This document shows positions 35,372 to 43,553 of a DNA stretch of 64,000 bases, in pieces. This stretch comes from DAIDKA01 sp035487155 (GTDB taxonomy: Bacteria > Pseudomonadota > Gammaproteobacteria > Steroidobacterales > Steroidobacteraceae): the NCBI GenBank assembly GCA_035487155.1, contig DATHMK010000072.1, forward strand, positions 21,177 to 85,176, in the 5' to 3' direction. The translations under genes were made by a program, and so were the position numbers. The notes under the pieces are model-generated. The model saw only the letters and a program-made list of their open reading frames with translations. It did no database searches and was not told where the DNA came from. Within the stretch, counting starts at the first letter, position 1; every line of letters starts with the position of its first letter.

Positions 35372-35372
35372 C

Positions 35373-35783
35373 TCAAACTCCGCGGCGGTAGTACACGATG
35401 CGCGCGCCGTACTTGAGGATCTCGGCGATGACGAATGCGAGGACCACGAAATATCCGATCATCACCGCGCTCGCGCCATGATGAAGCGTCAGTACCGCCA
35501 GGAAGGAGCCGATGACGTAACACCCTGATGCCAGCCGCGTCGCCTTCAGATTGATCAGCTGCTCGCGTTCGTCAGCCGGAGTGCGTGCATCCTCGGGGTA
35601 GCGCAGGCGCAGGACCAGAAAGGCGATGCCTTCGATGACCACGAAAGCGGCGATGCAGGCGAGCAGGGTGTGGAAATCCCCCGGTCCGGGATGGGAGAGC
35701 CGTGGGGCATGCAGCACGAACAGGGCGGACACCAGCAGGATCGCAATCAAGGTGACCCAGGCGCTCTTTTCGCGAAAGGGCAT
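35373..35783 (-). CDS. Four-helix membrane protein, partner of the XRE regulator
   Basis: A 136-residue protein with four predicted transmembrane helices: VTLIAILLVSALFVLHAP, LLACIAAFVVIEGIAFLVL, CYVIGSFLAVLTLHHG and IGYFVVLAFVIAEILKYG. The loop PEDARTPADEREQLINLKAT resembles the DERE motif of DUF2178-like proteins that are often co-encoded with a short XRE regulator. Its role is unknown; it may sense membrane state or antagonise the regulator. It is the first gene of the operon, preceded by a well-formed promoter. Confidence 0.75.
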   Translation of the reverse strand: MPFREKSAWVTLIAILLVSALFVLHAPRLSHPGPGDFHTLLACIAAFVVIEGIAFLVLRLRYPEDARTPADEREQLINLKATRLASGCYVIGSFLAVLTLHHGASAVMIGYFVVLAFVIAEILKYGARIVYYRRGV

Positions 35784-35815
35784 GGCTGTTCCACTACCTA
35801 GGTTGAGGGGACTGA

Positions 35816-35857
35816 AATGTAAAAGTATCTATACTTAATGTCAAATATTTTTGACAT
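35816..35857 (-). promoter_or_regulatory. Sigma-70 promoter with two operator-like palindromes for the XRE operon
   Basis: On the minus strand TTGACA (35839-35844) and TACATT (35816-35821) are 17 bases apart, a near-consensus promoter reading into the membrane-protein/XRE operon that starts at 35783. The spacer contains a perfect palindrome AAGTAT-CT-ATACTT (35823-35836). A second, ATGTCAAA-TATT-TTTGACAT (35838-35857), covers the -35 box. This is what an autorepressing XRE protein would bind. The second palindrome also contains a TTGACA on the plus strand, toward the peptidase gene, but there is no matching -10. Confidence 0.75.
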
Positions 35858-35946
35858 GAATCAGCCGCCGGCGCGATCCCAAAACGCTGGCGACCCCAAG
35901 CGCCGGGTACCATCACGACCGACGCGCCACGCGAGGGCTCTGACTC

Positions 35947-38109
35947 ATGCGAAGAATGACATCCCGCCTGCCGGGCCTCGCCGCGGCGAGCCTGCCGCTC
36001 CTGCTCGGCGCCGCACCGGCGCCGATGGCTGCCCCACCCGCGACGCCCCAACACGACGTCCTCGCGCACTATCACGGCCGGCAGGTCCATGATCCCTATC
36101 GTTGGCTTGAGAATGCGGGCGCACCCGAGGTGGAACAGTGGATCGATGCGCAGAATGCGTACACCGATACCGTCATGGGCCGCTTCACGGACCACGGCGC
36201 CATCGTCAAACGTGTCGGGGAACTCGCGCTGACCTCCACCCAGCGCGCCAATCCACAGATCGTGGGCAACACATTGTTCTATATGCGCCAGACACCCCCG
36301 CAGCCGCAGGCGGTGCTGGTCGCCTCGGCGTGGCCGAACGGCACCACCAAGGTACTCGTCGACACCAATGCCACACACGGCGACACGGCCGTCACCAATT
36401 ATTGGCCCTCGCCCGATGGCCTGCAGGTGGCATACGGCACTGCCGGCGGCGGAACCGAGAGTACCACCATTCATTTCGTCACCGTTGCCAGCGGGCAGGT
36501 GGCGAGCGACGCGCTGCCCGATGCCGGCGGCGGCACGACTCCGCAGGCGCTGGCCTGGGATGCAGACGGCAAGGGTGTCACCTATGTGCGCTTGCCGCTG
36601 CCGGGCAGCGTGCCCGTCGCGCGCGAGCAGTTCAATGCGCAGCTGTATCACCATACGCTGGGTACTCCCGCAAGCGCTGACACCGCCGCGCTCGGCAAAC
36701 CGCCCTCCCCGATCGCCGAGCACCTGCTGATCAGCTCGACCCACGGCGGTCAGGCAGCTGCCTTCATCTATTACGGCGACAGCAACTTCGAAAACGTATA
36801 CCTGCGCACCGGAGCCCGGTGGCGCAAGGTGCTCGGCGCCCAGGAGCAGGTGCGCGTGACCGACAGCGAGACCGGCGGTGCCGCATGGCTAGGAGATCGG
36901 CTGCTGATGCTGTCCTATAAGGGCGCCCCGCGCGGCCAGCTATTGGCATTGGAAAGTGACGGGCGCGCCCATGTCGCCGTGCCCCAGCAGGATTGGGCCA
37001 TCAATGGGGTGGCAGCGATCAAGGGCGGCTTTCTGCTGGTGGAAGTCAGCGGGCCGGACTGGCGTATACGCCAGTTCGACTCGGCGGGCGCGCCGGTGCG
37101 TACCGTGTCGCTGCCTGCGACTGGCATAGGCATCAATGCGATCGCGAGCACGGAAGACTCCTCAATCGCCCTGATCGCCTACTCCGGCTGGTCGGTGCCA
37201 CCGCACTGGGTGCAATTCGACGCTGCCAGCGGGGCGCTCACCACGGTTTTTGAGGTCAAACCGACCGGGGATTACTCGAAACTGCGCACCTGGCGGCTGG
37301 ATGCACCCTCGACCGGGGGCGTGCGCGTGCCGGTCACCGTCGTGGCACTCGCCGATCCCCCTCGCGAGGGTAGTCACCCGACCATCCTCAGCGCCTATGG
37401 TGGCTATGGGAGAGCGCGGCAGCCGGCCTTCATCGGTTCCATGCTGGCATGGCTCGAACGCGGCGGCGTGTACGCCTTTGCCAACATCCGCGGCGGCAGC
37501 GAGTACGGCGAGGCCTGGCACTACGACGGCAGCCGCGCGAATAAGCAGCACAGCTTCGATGACCTGCACGCTGCGGCGGCGGCGCTGGTGGAGGCACGCT
37601 GGACCGATGCGGCACACCTGGGAATCCTCGGCGGCTCAAACGGCGGTCTGCTCATGGGCGCCGCGCTGACCCAGCACCCGGCCGACTATCGGGCGGTGGT
37701 GAGCGTGGTTGGCATCTACGACATGCTGCGCTCGGAGCTGTGGCCCAATGGGGAGTACAACACCTTCGAGTTCGGCACCGTGACCAAGCCCGACGAATTC
37801 GCCTGGCTGTACGCCTACTCACCCCTGCACCACGTACGCCCAGGTACCGCCTACCCGGCGGTGCTGCTCATGACCGGTGAAAACGATCCCCGGGTCGCGC
37901 CCTGGCAATCGCGCAAGTTCGCCGCGGCGCTGCAGCGGGCCAACAGCTCACCCCGACCGATCCTTCTGATCACCCGCCGCAACGAGGGTCACGGCGTCAC
38001 CTCCTCGTTCAGCCAGCGCGTGGGCAACGCCGGCGCCGAGCTCAGTTTCTTTGCCGAAGAACTTGGCCTGGCGCCGGCTGGCGCGCCCGGACATGGAGCA
38101 AGTCCCTGA
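35947..38109 (+). CDS. Secreted prolyl oligopeptidase family (S9) peptidase
   Basis: A 720-residue serine peptidase with a signal peptide (LAAASLPLLLGAAPAPMAA). The mature start HDPYRWLENAGAPEVEQWID is the classic S9A motif. A seven-bladed propeller follows, then the alpha/beta-hydrolase domain with S564 in LGGSNGGLLM, D647 in GENDPRVAP and H682 in NEGHGVTS. It cleaves short peptides after proline, here in the periplasm or outside. The gene stands divergent from the XRE operon and 69 bases before the sigma-factor gene; co-transcription with the latter is possible but unsupported. Confidence 0.9.
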   Translation: MRRMTSRLPGLAAASLPLLLGAAPAPMAAPPATPQHDVLAHYHGRQVHDPYRWLENAGAPEVEQWIDAQNAYTDTVMGRFTDHGAIVKRVGELALTSTQRANPQIVGNTLFYMRQTPPQPQAVLVASAWPNGTTKVLVDTNATHGDTAVTNYWPSPDGLQVAYGTAGGGTESTTIHFVTVASGQVASDALPDAGGGTTPQALAWDADGKGVTYVRLPLPGSVPVAREQFNAQLYHHTLGTPASADTAALGKPPSPIAEHLLISSTHGGQAAAFIYYGDSNFENVYLRTGARWRKVLGAQEQVRVTDSETGGAAWLGDRLLMLSYKGAPRGQLLALESDGRAHVAVPQQDWAINGVAAIKGGFLLVEVSGPDWRIRQFDSAGAPVRTVSLPATGIGINAIASTEDSSIALIAYSGWSVPPHWVQFDAASGALTTVFEVKPTGDYSKLRTWRLDAPSTGGVRVPVTVVALADPPREGSHPTILSAYGGYGRARQPAFIGSMLAWLERGGVYAFANIRGGSEYGEAWHYDGSRANKQHSFDDLHAAAAALVEARWTDAAHLGILGGSNGGLLMGAALTQHPADYRAVVSVVGIYDMLRSELWPNGEYNTFEFGTVTKPDEFAWLYAYSPLHHVRPGTAYPAVLLMTGENDPRVAPWQSRKFAAALQRANSSPRPILLITRRNEGHGVTSSFSQRVGNAGAELSFFAEELGLAPAGAPGHGASP

Positions 38110-38178
38110 CGTCACTGGGATTACGCAATCCGGCAACTCGTGCGTCTGTATAACGAGGACACAGGAATAAGGAGCGCC

Positions 38179-38697
38179 GTGGAAGCGGCACGGCAGCAAC
38201 AACTTGATGACCTGTGCCGTCGGTTCCGGCCGGCGCTGCTGGCGTTTTTTCTGCGTCGCGTGGCCAATCCTGCCGAGGCGGAGGACCTGGCCCATGACGT
38301 ATTCCTGCGTTTGGCAGGCGTGCCGCTCGATCAGCTGCGCCGCGCCGATGCCTATATCTTCCAGGTTGCGGCCAATCTGTTGAGGGACCGGGCACGGCGT
38401 CGAAAGGTCCGCGACGATTACCTGGCCACCCAGGTCGCGGTGGCGGAGGCGGAAGAGCTCGAACAGCACAGTTTCGATCCGGAGCGAATCGAGGCGGCAC
38501 GCCGCTCGTTGGCGGCACTTGTAGCGCGACTCATGGACCTTCCGGAGCGGACGCGGGAGATCTTCATCCTCTACCGCATCGAAAACGTCGCCAGGCGCAA
38601 CATTGCGCAAGCCTTTGACCTCTCCTTGAGCACGGTGGAGAAGGAAATCGCGCGGGCCACCGCGTACCTCATGATTCATCAGGAGCGCCCCACGTGA
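38179..38697 (+). CDS. ECF sigma factor, FecI-like
   Basis: A 172-residue sigma-70 factor with region 2 (EAEDLAHDVFLRLAGVPLD, YIFQVAANLLRDRARRRKV) and region 4 (MDLPERTREIFILYRIENVA, IAQAFDLSLSTVEKEIARA). GTG 38179 is preceded by AAGGAG five bases upstream; the frame could open earlier at 38140 but without such a site. In the FecI family the sigma factor is released by FecR when a TonB receptor with an STN domain binds its ligand. Here FecR is next (overlap GTGA at 38694-38697), but the next gene is a soluble STN protein and not a receptor. Confidence 0.87.
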   Translation: MEAARQQQLDDLCRRFRPALLAFFLRRVANPAEAEDLAHDVFLRLAGVPLDQLRRADAYIFQVAANLLRDRARRRKVRDDYLATQVAVAEAEELEQHSFDPERIEAARRSLAALVARLMDLPERTREIFILYRIENVARRNIAQAFDLSLSTVEKEIARATAYLMIHQERPT

Positions 38698-39698
38698 GGC
38701 TGCCCGATCTGCAGTCGCCGGAGTTCGTGCGCGCCGAGGAGGCCGCGCGCTGGTGCGTGCGGCTGTGTGAGGGCGCAATGACGGGCAGTGATCGGGCTCA
38801 GTTCACGCGCTGGCTGAGCGACCCGGCACATCGAGCCGCGTTTGATCAGGCCGCCGAGGCCTGGCAAGCGGTCAATGCGGTGGAAACGAGCTCCGAAATT
38901 CTTGCGCTGCGGGTCGCGGCACTGGAGAGTCTGAGACGCGCCCAGCGCGCTCGAGTCGGCCGGCGACAGCTTGGCGCCAGAACACTATGGGCACTGGCCG
39001 GATCAGTGGTTCTGGTGGTGCTTTTCGGCATATTCGCCTGGCGCAGTCCCTCTTCCCAGCAGTTCACCAGCGCAATCGGGCAGCGCCGCACCATTGCCTT
39101 GGCCGATGGATCATCGGTATACCTGGACGCATCCTCCGCGGTACTCGTGCAATATTCCGCCGGGGCCCGGACGCTGCAGCTGCTGCGGGGTCGTGCGAAG
39201 TTCCAGGTGGCGAAGGATCCGCAGCGGCCGTTCCTGGTTCGCGCCGCAGACCGGGAAATCGTGGCGACCGGCACGATGTTCTCCGTCGAGATCGTGCAAA
39301 ACGAGGTTCAGGTTATCCTGTATCAGGGACACGTCTCGGTTACCGGACCAGACCGTGTGCGCACCGCGCTGGTGGCCGGAGACGAACTGATCGCCCCGGT
39401 TGCGCTGGCCCAGGTGCACGTCGCGGCCGCGAATGTGGCTCGCTCGTTGAGCTGGCAGAGCGATCGGCTCGAGTTCGTGGACGAGCCCCTCGCCTCTGCG
39501 GTGGAGCGCGTCAACCGCTACGCCCGCAACCCGGTTGCGATCGGGGATGCCGCGGCCGCCAGCCAGCGCATCTCGGGCGTGTTCAGCGCCGAGGATACCC
39601 GAGCGTTCATCGAGGGGGTCACCGCGGTGTCTGCGTTGCGGGCCGAGGAGCGTAACGGGAGGGAGATTCTGTGGGAATCCGGGCATGCAAGGCGCTGA
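38694..39698 (+). CDS. FecR-family sigma regulator
   Basis: A 334-residue inner-membrane protein. The N-terminal cytoplasmic part (EEAARWCVRLCEGAMTGSDR, FTRWLSDPAHRAAFDQA, then W) is the FecR N-terminal sigma-binding domain. One transmembrane helix follows (LWALAGSVVLVVLFGIFAW, near residues 98-116), then the periplasmic FecR domain (GQRRTIALADGSSVYLDASS, GRAKFQVAKDPQRPFLVRA). The end (FVDEPLASAVERVNRYARNP) is the C-terminal domain that contacts STN domains. It starts at a GTG overlapping the sigma-factor stop, and its own 3' end overlaps the STN-protein gene by 28 bases. Confidence 0.87.
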   Translation: MRLPDLQSPEFVRAEEAARWCVRLCEGAMTGSDRAQFTRWLSDPAHRAAFDQAAEAWQAVNAVETSSEILALRVAALESLRRAQRARVGRRQLGARTLWALAGSVVLVVLFGIFAWRSPSSQQFTSAIGQRRTIALADGSSVYLDASSAVLVQYSAGARTLQLLRGRAKFQVAKDPQRPFLVRAADREIVATGTMFSVEIVQNEVQVILYQGHVSVTGPDRVRTALVAGDELIAPVALAQVHVAAANVARSLSWQSDRLEFVDEPLASAVERVNRYARNPVAIGDAAAASQRISGVFSAEDTRAFIEGVTAVSALRAEERNGREILWESGHARR

Positions 39699-40897
39699 TC
39701 GTCGCCGGCATGGCACGGCTGGTGCTGGCTGCGGATCCCGCCACCCAGTCGATCGAGATTCCAGCTGAGGATCTCGGTACCGCGCTGCTCACCTTTGCGT
39801 CGGTCACCCATCAGCAGATTGCCTTCGACTACAAACTGGTCGAGGGATACCGGAGCGCCACGCTATCCGGCACCTACACCGTCGCAGCAGGACTGAACGC
39901 CCTGATCGGCAATGCGCCATTCCTGATCCGCACTACGCCATCCGGGGTCCTGGCCGTATCCGCCAGGCCGTTGCCTGCTGCGGGGATCGCGCGAGCTGCC
40001 AGCGGGCAATCGGCCTTACCGATCGAAGCTGCCGCCTCGGCCGGCAAGCCTGCGCAGGACGAAGTCATCATCAGCGCGCAGCGCGCCCAGCTCACGCCCA
40101 GAGTGCTTGCCTTCGTGAACGGGATAGCGGTTCCGGAGCAGCAGGAAGGTCTCGCCCGATGGAATGTCCCGGTGTGTCCGGAGGTGACCGGTCTGCCACG
40201 TGAGGATGGTGAGTTCATCCTCGGGCGCATCTCGGAGGTCGCGCGCGAGGCAGGCGTGCCTCTGGCAGGCGAGAACTGCCAGCCAAATCTCTTCGTCTTT
40301 GTCACTGTGGAGCCAAAACAGCTGCTGAAGGCCATGGAGCAGAAGCATCGCGCCGTGACCTTCGGGCAGGCCACGCCCAATGACATCGACGCATTCATCG
40401 CGGCGCCCCGGGCGGCGCGGGTCTGGTACGACTCGGCCCTGGAAACGGCCGACAATTTGGCCCCGGGCCACGGCTTTCCACCTGCCGGGCAGATCACCCA
40501 GGGCCAAGGCACCGGTCAGCCGGGCGGTACTCAGGGGGGCGGCTTGCCACCCAATGTCACCACCGATTGGGAGCGTGCCAGCCGGGTCGCGCGCACCCGG
40601 ATATGGGAGTTCACCTATGTCTATGTCGTGCTCGACCAGGGTCGCCTGCAGGGGGTCACCCGCGGGCAGATCGCCGACTACGTCGCCATGGTGGGTCTTG
40701 CACAGATCAAGCCAGGCGCCCAGTTAGCCGATGCGCCGACCATTCTCAAACTGTTCGACGATGCCCCGCAGGCCGCCCTGCCCCATATGAGCGACTGGGA
40801 CCACGCCTTCCTCAAGTCCCTGTACCTGACCCAGCAGTCGGTGAAGGTCCAGCAGGGCGAGATTGCGCTGGAAATGGTGCGCCAGATAGCCCACTGA
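39671..40897 (+). CDS. Soluble STN-domain protein with TonB-box-like motif (unusual FecIR partner)
   Basis: A 408-residue exported protein. Residues 26-97 form an STN domain (IEIPAEDLGTALLTFASVTH, then GTYTVAAGLNALIGNAPF), the module with which TonB receptors contact FecR. A linker ends in DEVIISAQR (130-138), like the TonB box of receptors (compare QEVVVTGSR in the receptor at 21789). No barrel follows. Instead there is an unnamed domain with C169 and C203, VCPEVTGL, GEFILGRIS, CQPNLFVFVT, and near the end GVTRGQIADYVAMVGLAQIK. A Gly/Gln-rich insert (TQGQGTGQPGGTQGGG) lies in between. The start is GTG 39671, with GGGAGG upstream inside fecR. The C-terminal domain is shared with the next gene. 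Confidence 0.75.
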   Translation: MGIRACKALIVAGMARLVLAADPATQSIEIPAEDLGTALLTFASVTHQQIAFDYKLVEGYRSATLSGTYTVAAGLNALIGNAPFLIRTTPSGVLAVSARPLPAAGIARAASGQSALPIEAAASAGKPAQDEVIISAQRAQLTPRVLAFVNGIAVPEQQEGLARWNVPVCPEVTGLPREDGEFILGRISEVAREAGVPLAGENCQPNLFVFVTVEPKQLLKAMEQKHRAVTFGQATPNDIDAFIAAPRAARVWYDSALETADNLAPGHGFPPAGQITQGQGTGQPGGTQGGGLPPNVTTDWERASRVARTRIWEFTYVYVVLDQGRLQGVTRGQIADYVAMVGLAQIKPGAQLADAPTILKLFDDAPQAALPHMSDWDHAFLKSLYLTQQSVKVQQGEIALEMVRQIAH

Positions 40898-40969
40898 ATT
40901 TACGTGTTTGACGCTGCCGTGCGTCTTCCTTTGCAGACGTGCGACCATTGTCGTGCCGAGGAGATCTCC

Positions 40970-41986
40970 ATGAGTTCCCCATCGCGAGTGATTCGAGCGC
41001 TGCTCATTTTGGGAATGTCCGCCATGGCCTCACCGGTGCTGGCAGCGGATCCCGCGGCCCCTGCCAGCGCTGCTGTTCAATCCTCTTGGTCCAGCGCACC
41101 GGCCAGCGCGGCCAGCCGCCAGCCTGAAGTCGTCATCACCGGAGATCGCGCCGAATTCACCACCAAGATTACCGGGTACGTGAAAGAGCTTACCAACTTT
41201 GACCTCAGCGATCCGAGCCGTGGACTGGCACGATGGATAGATCCAGTGTGTCCGCTGGTCACCGGCCTGTCGAAGGAAAACGGTGAGTACATCCTAGGAC
41301 GTGTTTCACAGATCGCACAGGCAGCGGGCGCACCACTGGGCGGAGAGAAATGCCATCCGAATCTGTTCATCATTGTCACCAAGCAACCGGAGGCAGATCT
41401 TCGCGACCTGGACAAGCGCCACCACGAAGATGTATTTGGCAATGCGGAACCCACCGTCGTTGAGAACTTCATCGCCGGCCAGCGGCCGGTGAAGACCTGG
41501 TACGACACCGTGCAGAAGACGCCTGAGGGCCTGCCGCTCGTCGTTCAGTCATTCCCGGGTATCAGCCAGCAGTATGGGGTGATCAAGCCGCCAGCGGGCC
41601 TTGAGATCTTTCCGGTGCGACCGGCTAACAGTGACTCCGCTGTGACCAACAGCTGGTCCCAGGCAAGCCACCTGGTGTTGAATGCGGTCTGGGTGATGCA
41701 GCGGGTCTTCGTGATAGTGGATCCGACGCAGTTCAAGGGCGTGACGCGCGGACAGCTCGCCGACTATGTCGCGCTGAGCGGCCTTGCGCAGATCAAACTT
41801 GATACCCACCTGGGGAATGACCCGTCGATCCTGACACTGTTCGACGCCGCCCCGCAGAGCGCAAGCGCCGGCCTGACCCCGTGGGATCAGGCCTTCCTGC
41901 GGGCCGTGTATACGACCCAACAGAAGTCCATGCTGTTGCGCACCGCGATCGTAGATGGCATGGTTGATATAGTCGCCCCGAAGTGA
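40970..41986 (+). CDS. Paralogue of the STN-protein C-terminal domain with TonB-box-like motif
   Basis: A 338-residue exported protein. ATG 40970 has GAGGAG upstream and starts a signal peptide (ALLILGMSAMASPVLAADP). There is no STN domain. PEVVITGDR (52-60) again resembles a TonB box. The domain shared with the upstream protein follows: VCPLVTGL (C94), GEYILGRVS, CHPNLFIIVT (C128), KTWYDTV, and GVTRGQLADYVALSGLAQIK. The two Cys are 34 residues apart in both paralogues, which suggests a conserved disulfide. I recognise no family. Spacing from the upstream gene is 72 bases; both are probably in the FecI-FecR operon. Confidence 0.7.
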   Translation: MSSPSRVIRALLILGMSAMASPVLAADPAAPASAAVQSSWSSAPASAASRQPEVVITGDRAEFTTKITGYVKELTNFDLSDPSRGLARWIDPVCPLVTGLSKENGEYILGRVSQIAQAAGAPLGGEKCHPNLFIIVTKQPEADLRDLDKRHHEDVFGNAEPTVVENFIAGQRPVKTWYDTVQKTPEGLPLVVQSFPGISQQYGVIKPPAGLEIFPVRPANSDSAVTNSWSQASHLVLNAVWVMQRVFVIVDPTQFKGVTRGQLADYVALSGLAQIKLDTHLGNDPSILTLFDAAPQSASAGLTPWDQAFLRAVYTTQQKSMLLRTAIVDGMVDIVAPK

Positions 41987-41998
41987 ATCCTGAACCCT

Positions 41999-42376
41999 AT
42001 GAAACAGCTACCCATGCTCATATTGGTCACCGGTGCCGCGGTGCTGGTTGCCTGTGCAACGCCGGCGCCCGCTCCCGCGCCGCCTGTGGCAGCGGCCAAG
42101 CCCGTTCCGGCGACCCCCGCGGCCGCGACACCGCAGGCCACGAAAGTTCCTTATGGCTATGAGCGCGTGGTGCTGAGCAATGGGGAGGAGCGCTTCTGTC
42201 GCAATGAGCAGGCCCCGGACAGTCGCACCGCGCATCAAAGAGTGTGCCTGACCGCGGCCCAGCTGCAGGCCACCCAAGACTCCAGCCAGGACTACATCAA
42301 AGAGCTGCAGAGGCAAAGCGCCACATCGAGCAGATACTGCACGCCCGGTCCCGCCGGCTGCCCGGGGGGTCAGTAG
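41999..42376 (+). CDS. Small lipoprotein at the end of the STN operon (125 aa)
   Basis: The signal peptide ends in a lipobox (VLVAC, Cys about 19). A Pro/Ala linker follows (TPAPAPAPPVAAAKPVPATP), then a short domain with YERVVLSNGEERFCRNEQ and HQRVCLTAAQLQATQ. Two Cys pairs are present (CRNE with VCLT, and YCTPGPAGCPG at the end). It lies 12 bases after the paralogue gene. It ends back to back with the convergent permease gene: the stops are adjacent, with no terminator between. Function unknown. Confidence 0.65.
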   Translation: MKQLPMLILVTGAAVLVACATPAPAPAPPVAAAKPVPATPAAATPQATKVPYGYERVVLSNGEERFCRNEQAPDSRTAHQRVCLTAAQLQATQDSSQDYIKELQRQSATSSRYCTPGPAGCPGGQ

Positions 42377-43543
42377 TCAGCCCGCCCGCATCGCCGTGGC
42401 GACCGGCAAACGCGCCGCTCTGATCGAGGGCAGGATGCCGCCGAGCAGCGCGATGGAGAGCGCCCAGCACAGTGCAATCACGACCAGATGCGGCGTGACG
42501 GCCATCGGGAAGGTGATCTGCGCGGCCACCACGACGTGTTTGTTGAACAGGTACCAGTCGATGCCCGCGCCCAGCAGCGCGGCCGGGATCGCGAGCAGCA
42601 CCCCTTCGGCGAGCACTGAGCTCACGACCGGCAAGCCGCCGAAACCAATGGCGCGCAAGGTGGCGATCTCCACCTTGCGGGCATCGACGGACGCATAGAG
42701 GCTGGCCAACGCGCCACACGCGGCGCCCAGTCCCATCAGCCCGCCCAGGAAGAAGCTGATGAAGTCGAGGAGTTTGCGCCGCGACTTGATGATGTCCTCG
42801 CTGCTCTCCTCCTGCGTTTTCACCTCCGCCGTGAGCGTCGGGTCGCTGACTACGGCGGTCCTGAAAGTCGCAAACGCGGCGGGCGATTCCAGCACCACGT
42901 CCACGACATTGAAGGTCGCCTGCGGAAAGGTCGCCAGCACCGTGTCGGCATCGCCGATCACCGAGTCCTCGAGCGCCGTGGCCGTGCTGTGGTACGCCCC
43001 GACAATGCTCCAGGGTGTGCCCCGGATGCGCACTTCATCGCCGACATCGAAGTGTCTGAAGCGCGAGCGGACCAGGTCGCTGACGATGAGCTCGTGCAGC
43101 CCGGCGCGGAAGAATCGCCCTTGCACGATATGGACCTCAGGATTGATCGTCACCCACTCCGGGGTAACGGAAAACAGGCTGACGGTACCGCGCTGATTCT
43201 GGCGATTCACCGCATCCAGGAACATGAAGACGACCGCAGTGACCTCAGGCTTGCCGTTGGCATCGCGCTTGATGCCTGGCTTGTTGGTGATGCTGCCGAC
43301 AATGGTCTTGGGAAAGGAGCTGTCCAGCGCCGATTGCGCGCCCCTGGAGAGCACGACGACTGTGTTTGCATCGATGTCGGCCTTGACGAACCGCTCCAGG
43401 CCCTCGCTCAGCGCGAGCATTGCAACCAGCACGCCCATGACGGTTGCGATGCTGATCACGGTGACCAATGAGGTGCCCAGTCGCGCGGGAATGCTGCGGA
43501 TGGAGGCAACGGTGAGCAGTGATGCCTGGCGTATGGGTCTCAT
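42377..43543 (-). CDS. ABC transporter permease, FtsX/MacB type (second of pair)
   Basis: A 388-residue inner-membrane protein. It has an N-terminal helix (RLGTSLVTVISIATVMGVLVAML), a MacB-PCD-like periplasmic domain, then the FtsX three-helix block (FFLGGLMGLGAACGALASLY, ATLRAIGFGGLPVVSSVLAE, VVIALCWALSIALLGGILPS). DARKVEIATLRAIGFG is the coupling-helix signature. The gene follows the first permease with a ten-base gap. No ATPase or adaptor gene is in the operon or anywhere nearby, so the energy-coupling subunit must be encoded elsewhere. Confidence 0.8.
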   Translation of the reverse strand: MRPIRQASLLTVASIRSIPARLGTSLVTVISIATVMGVLVAMLALSEGLERFVKADIDANTVVVLSRGAQSALDSSFPKTIVGSITNKPGIKRDANGKPEVTAVVFMFLDAVNRQNQRGTVSLFSVTPEWVTINPEVHIVQGRFFRAGLHELIVSDLVRSRFRHFDVGDEVRIRGTPWSIVGAYHSTATALEDSVIGDADTVLATFPQATFNVVDVVLESPAAFATFRTAVVSDPTLTAEVKTQEESSEDIIKSRRKLLDFISFFLGGLMGLGAACGALASLYASVDARKVEIATLRAIGFGGLPVVSSVLAEGVLLAIPAALLGAGIDWYLFNKHVVVAAQITFPMAVTPHLVVIALCWALSIALLGGILPSIRAARLPVATAMRAG

Positions 43544-43553
43544 ATCGGGAGCC

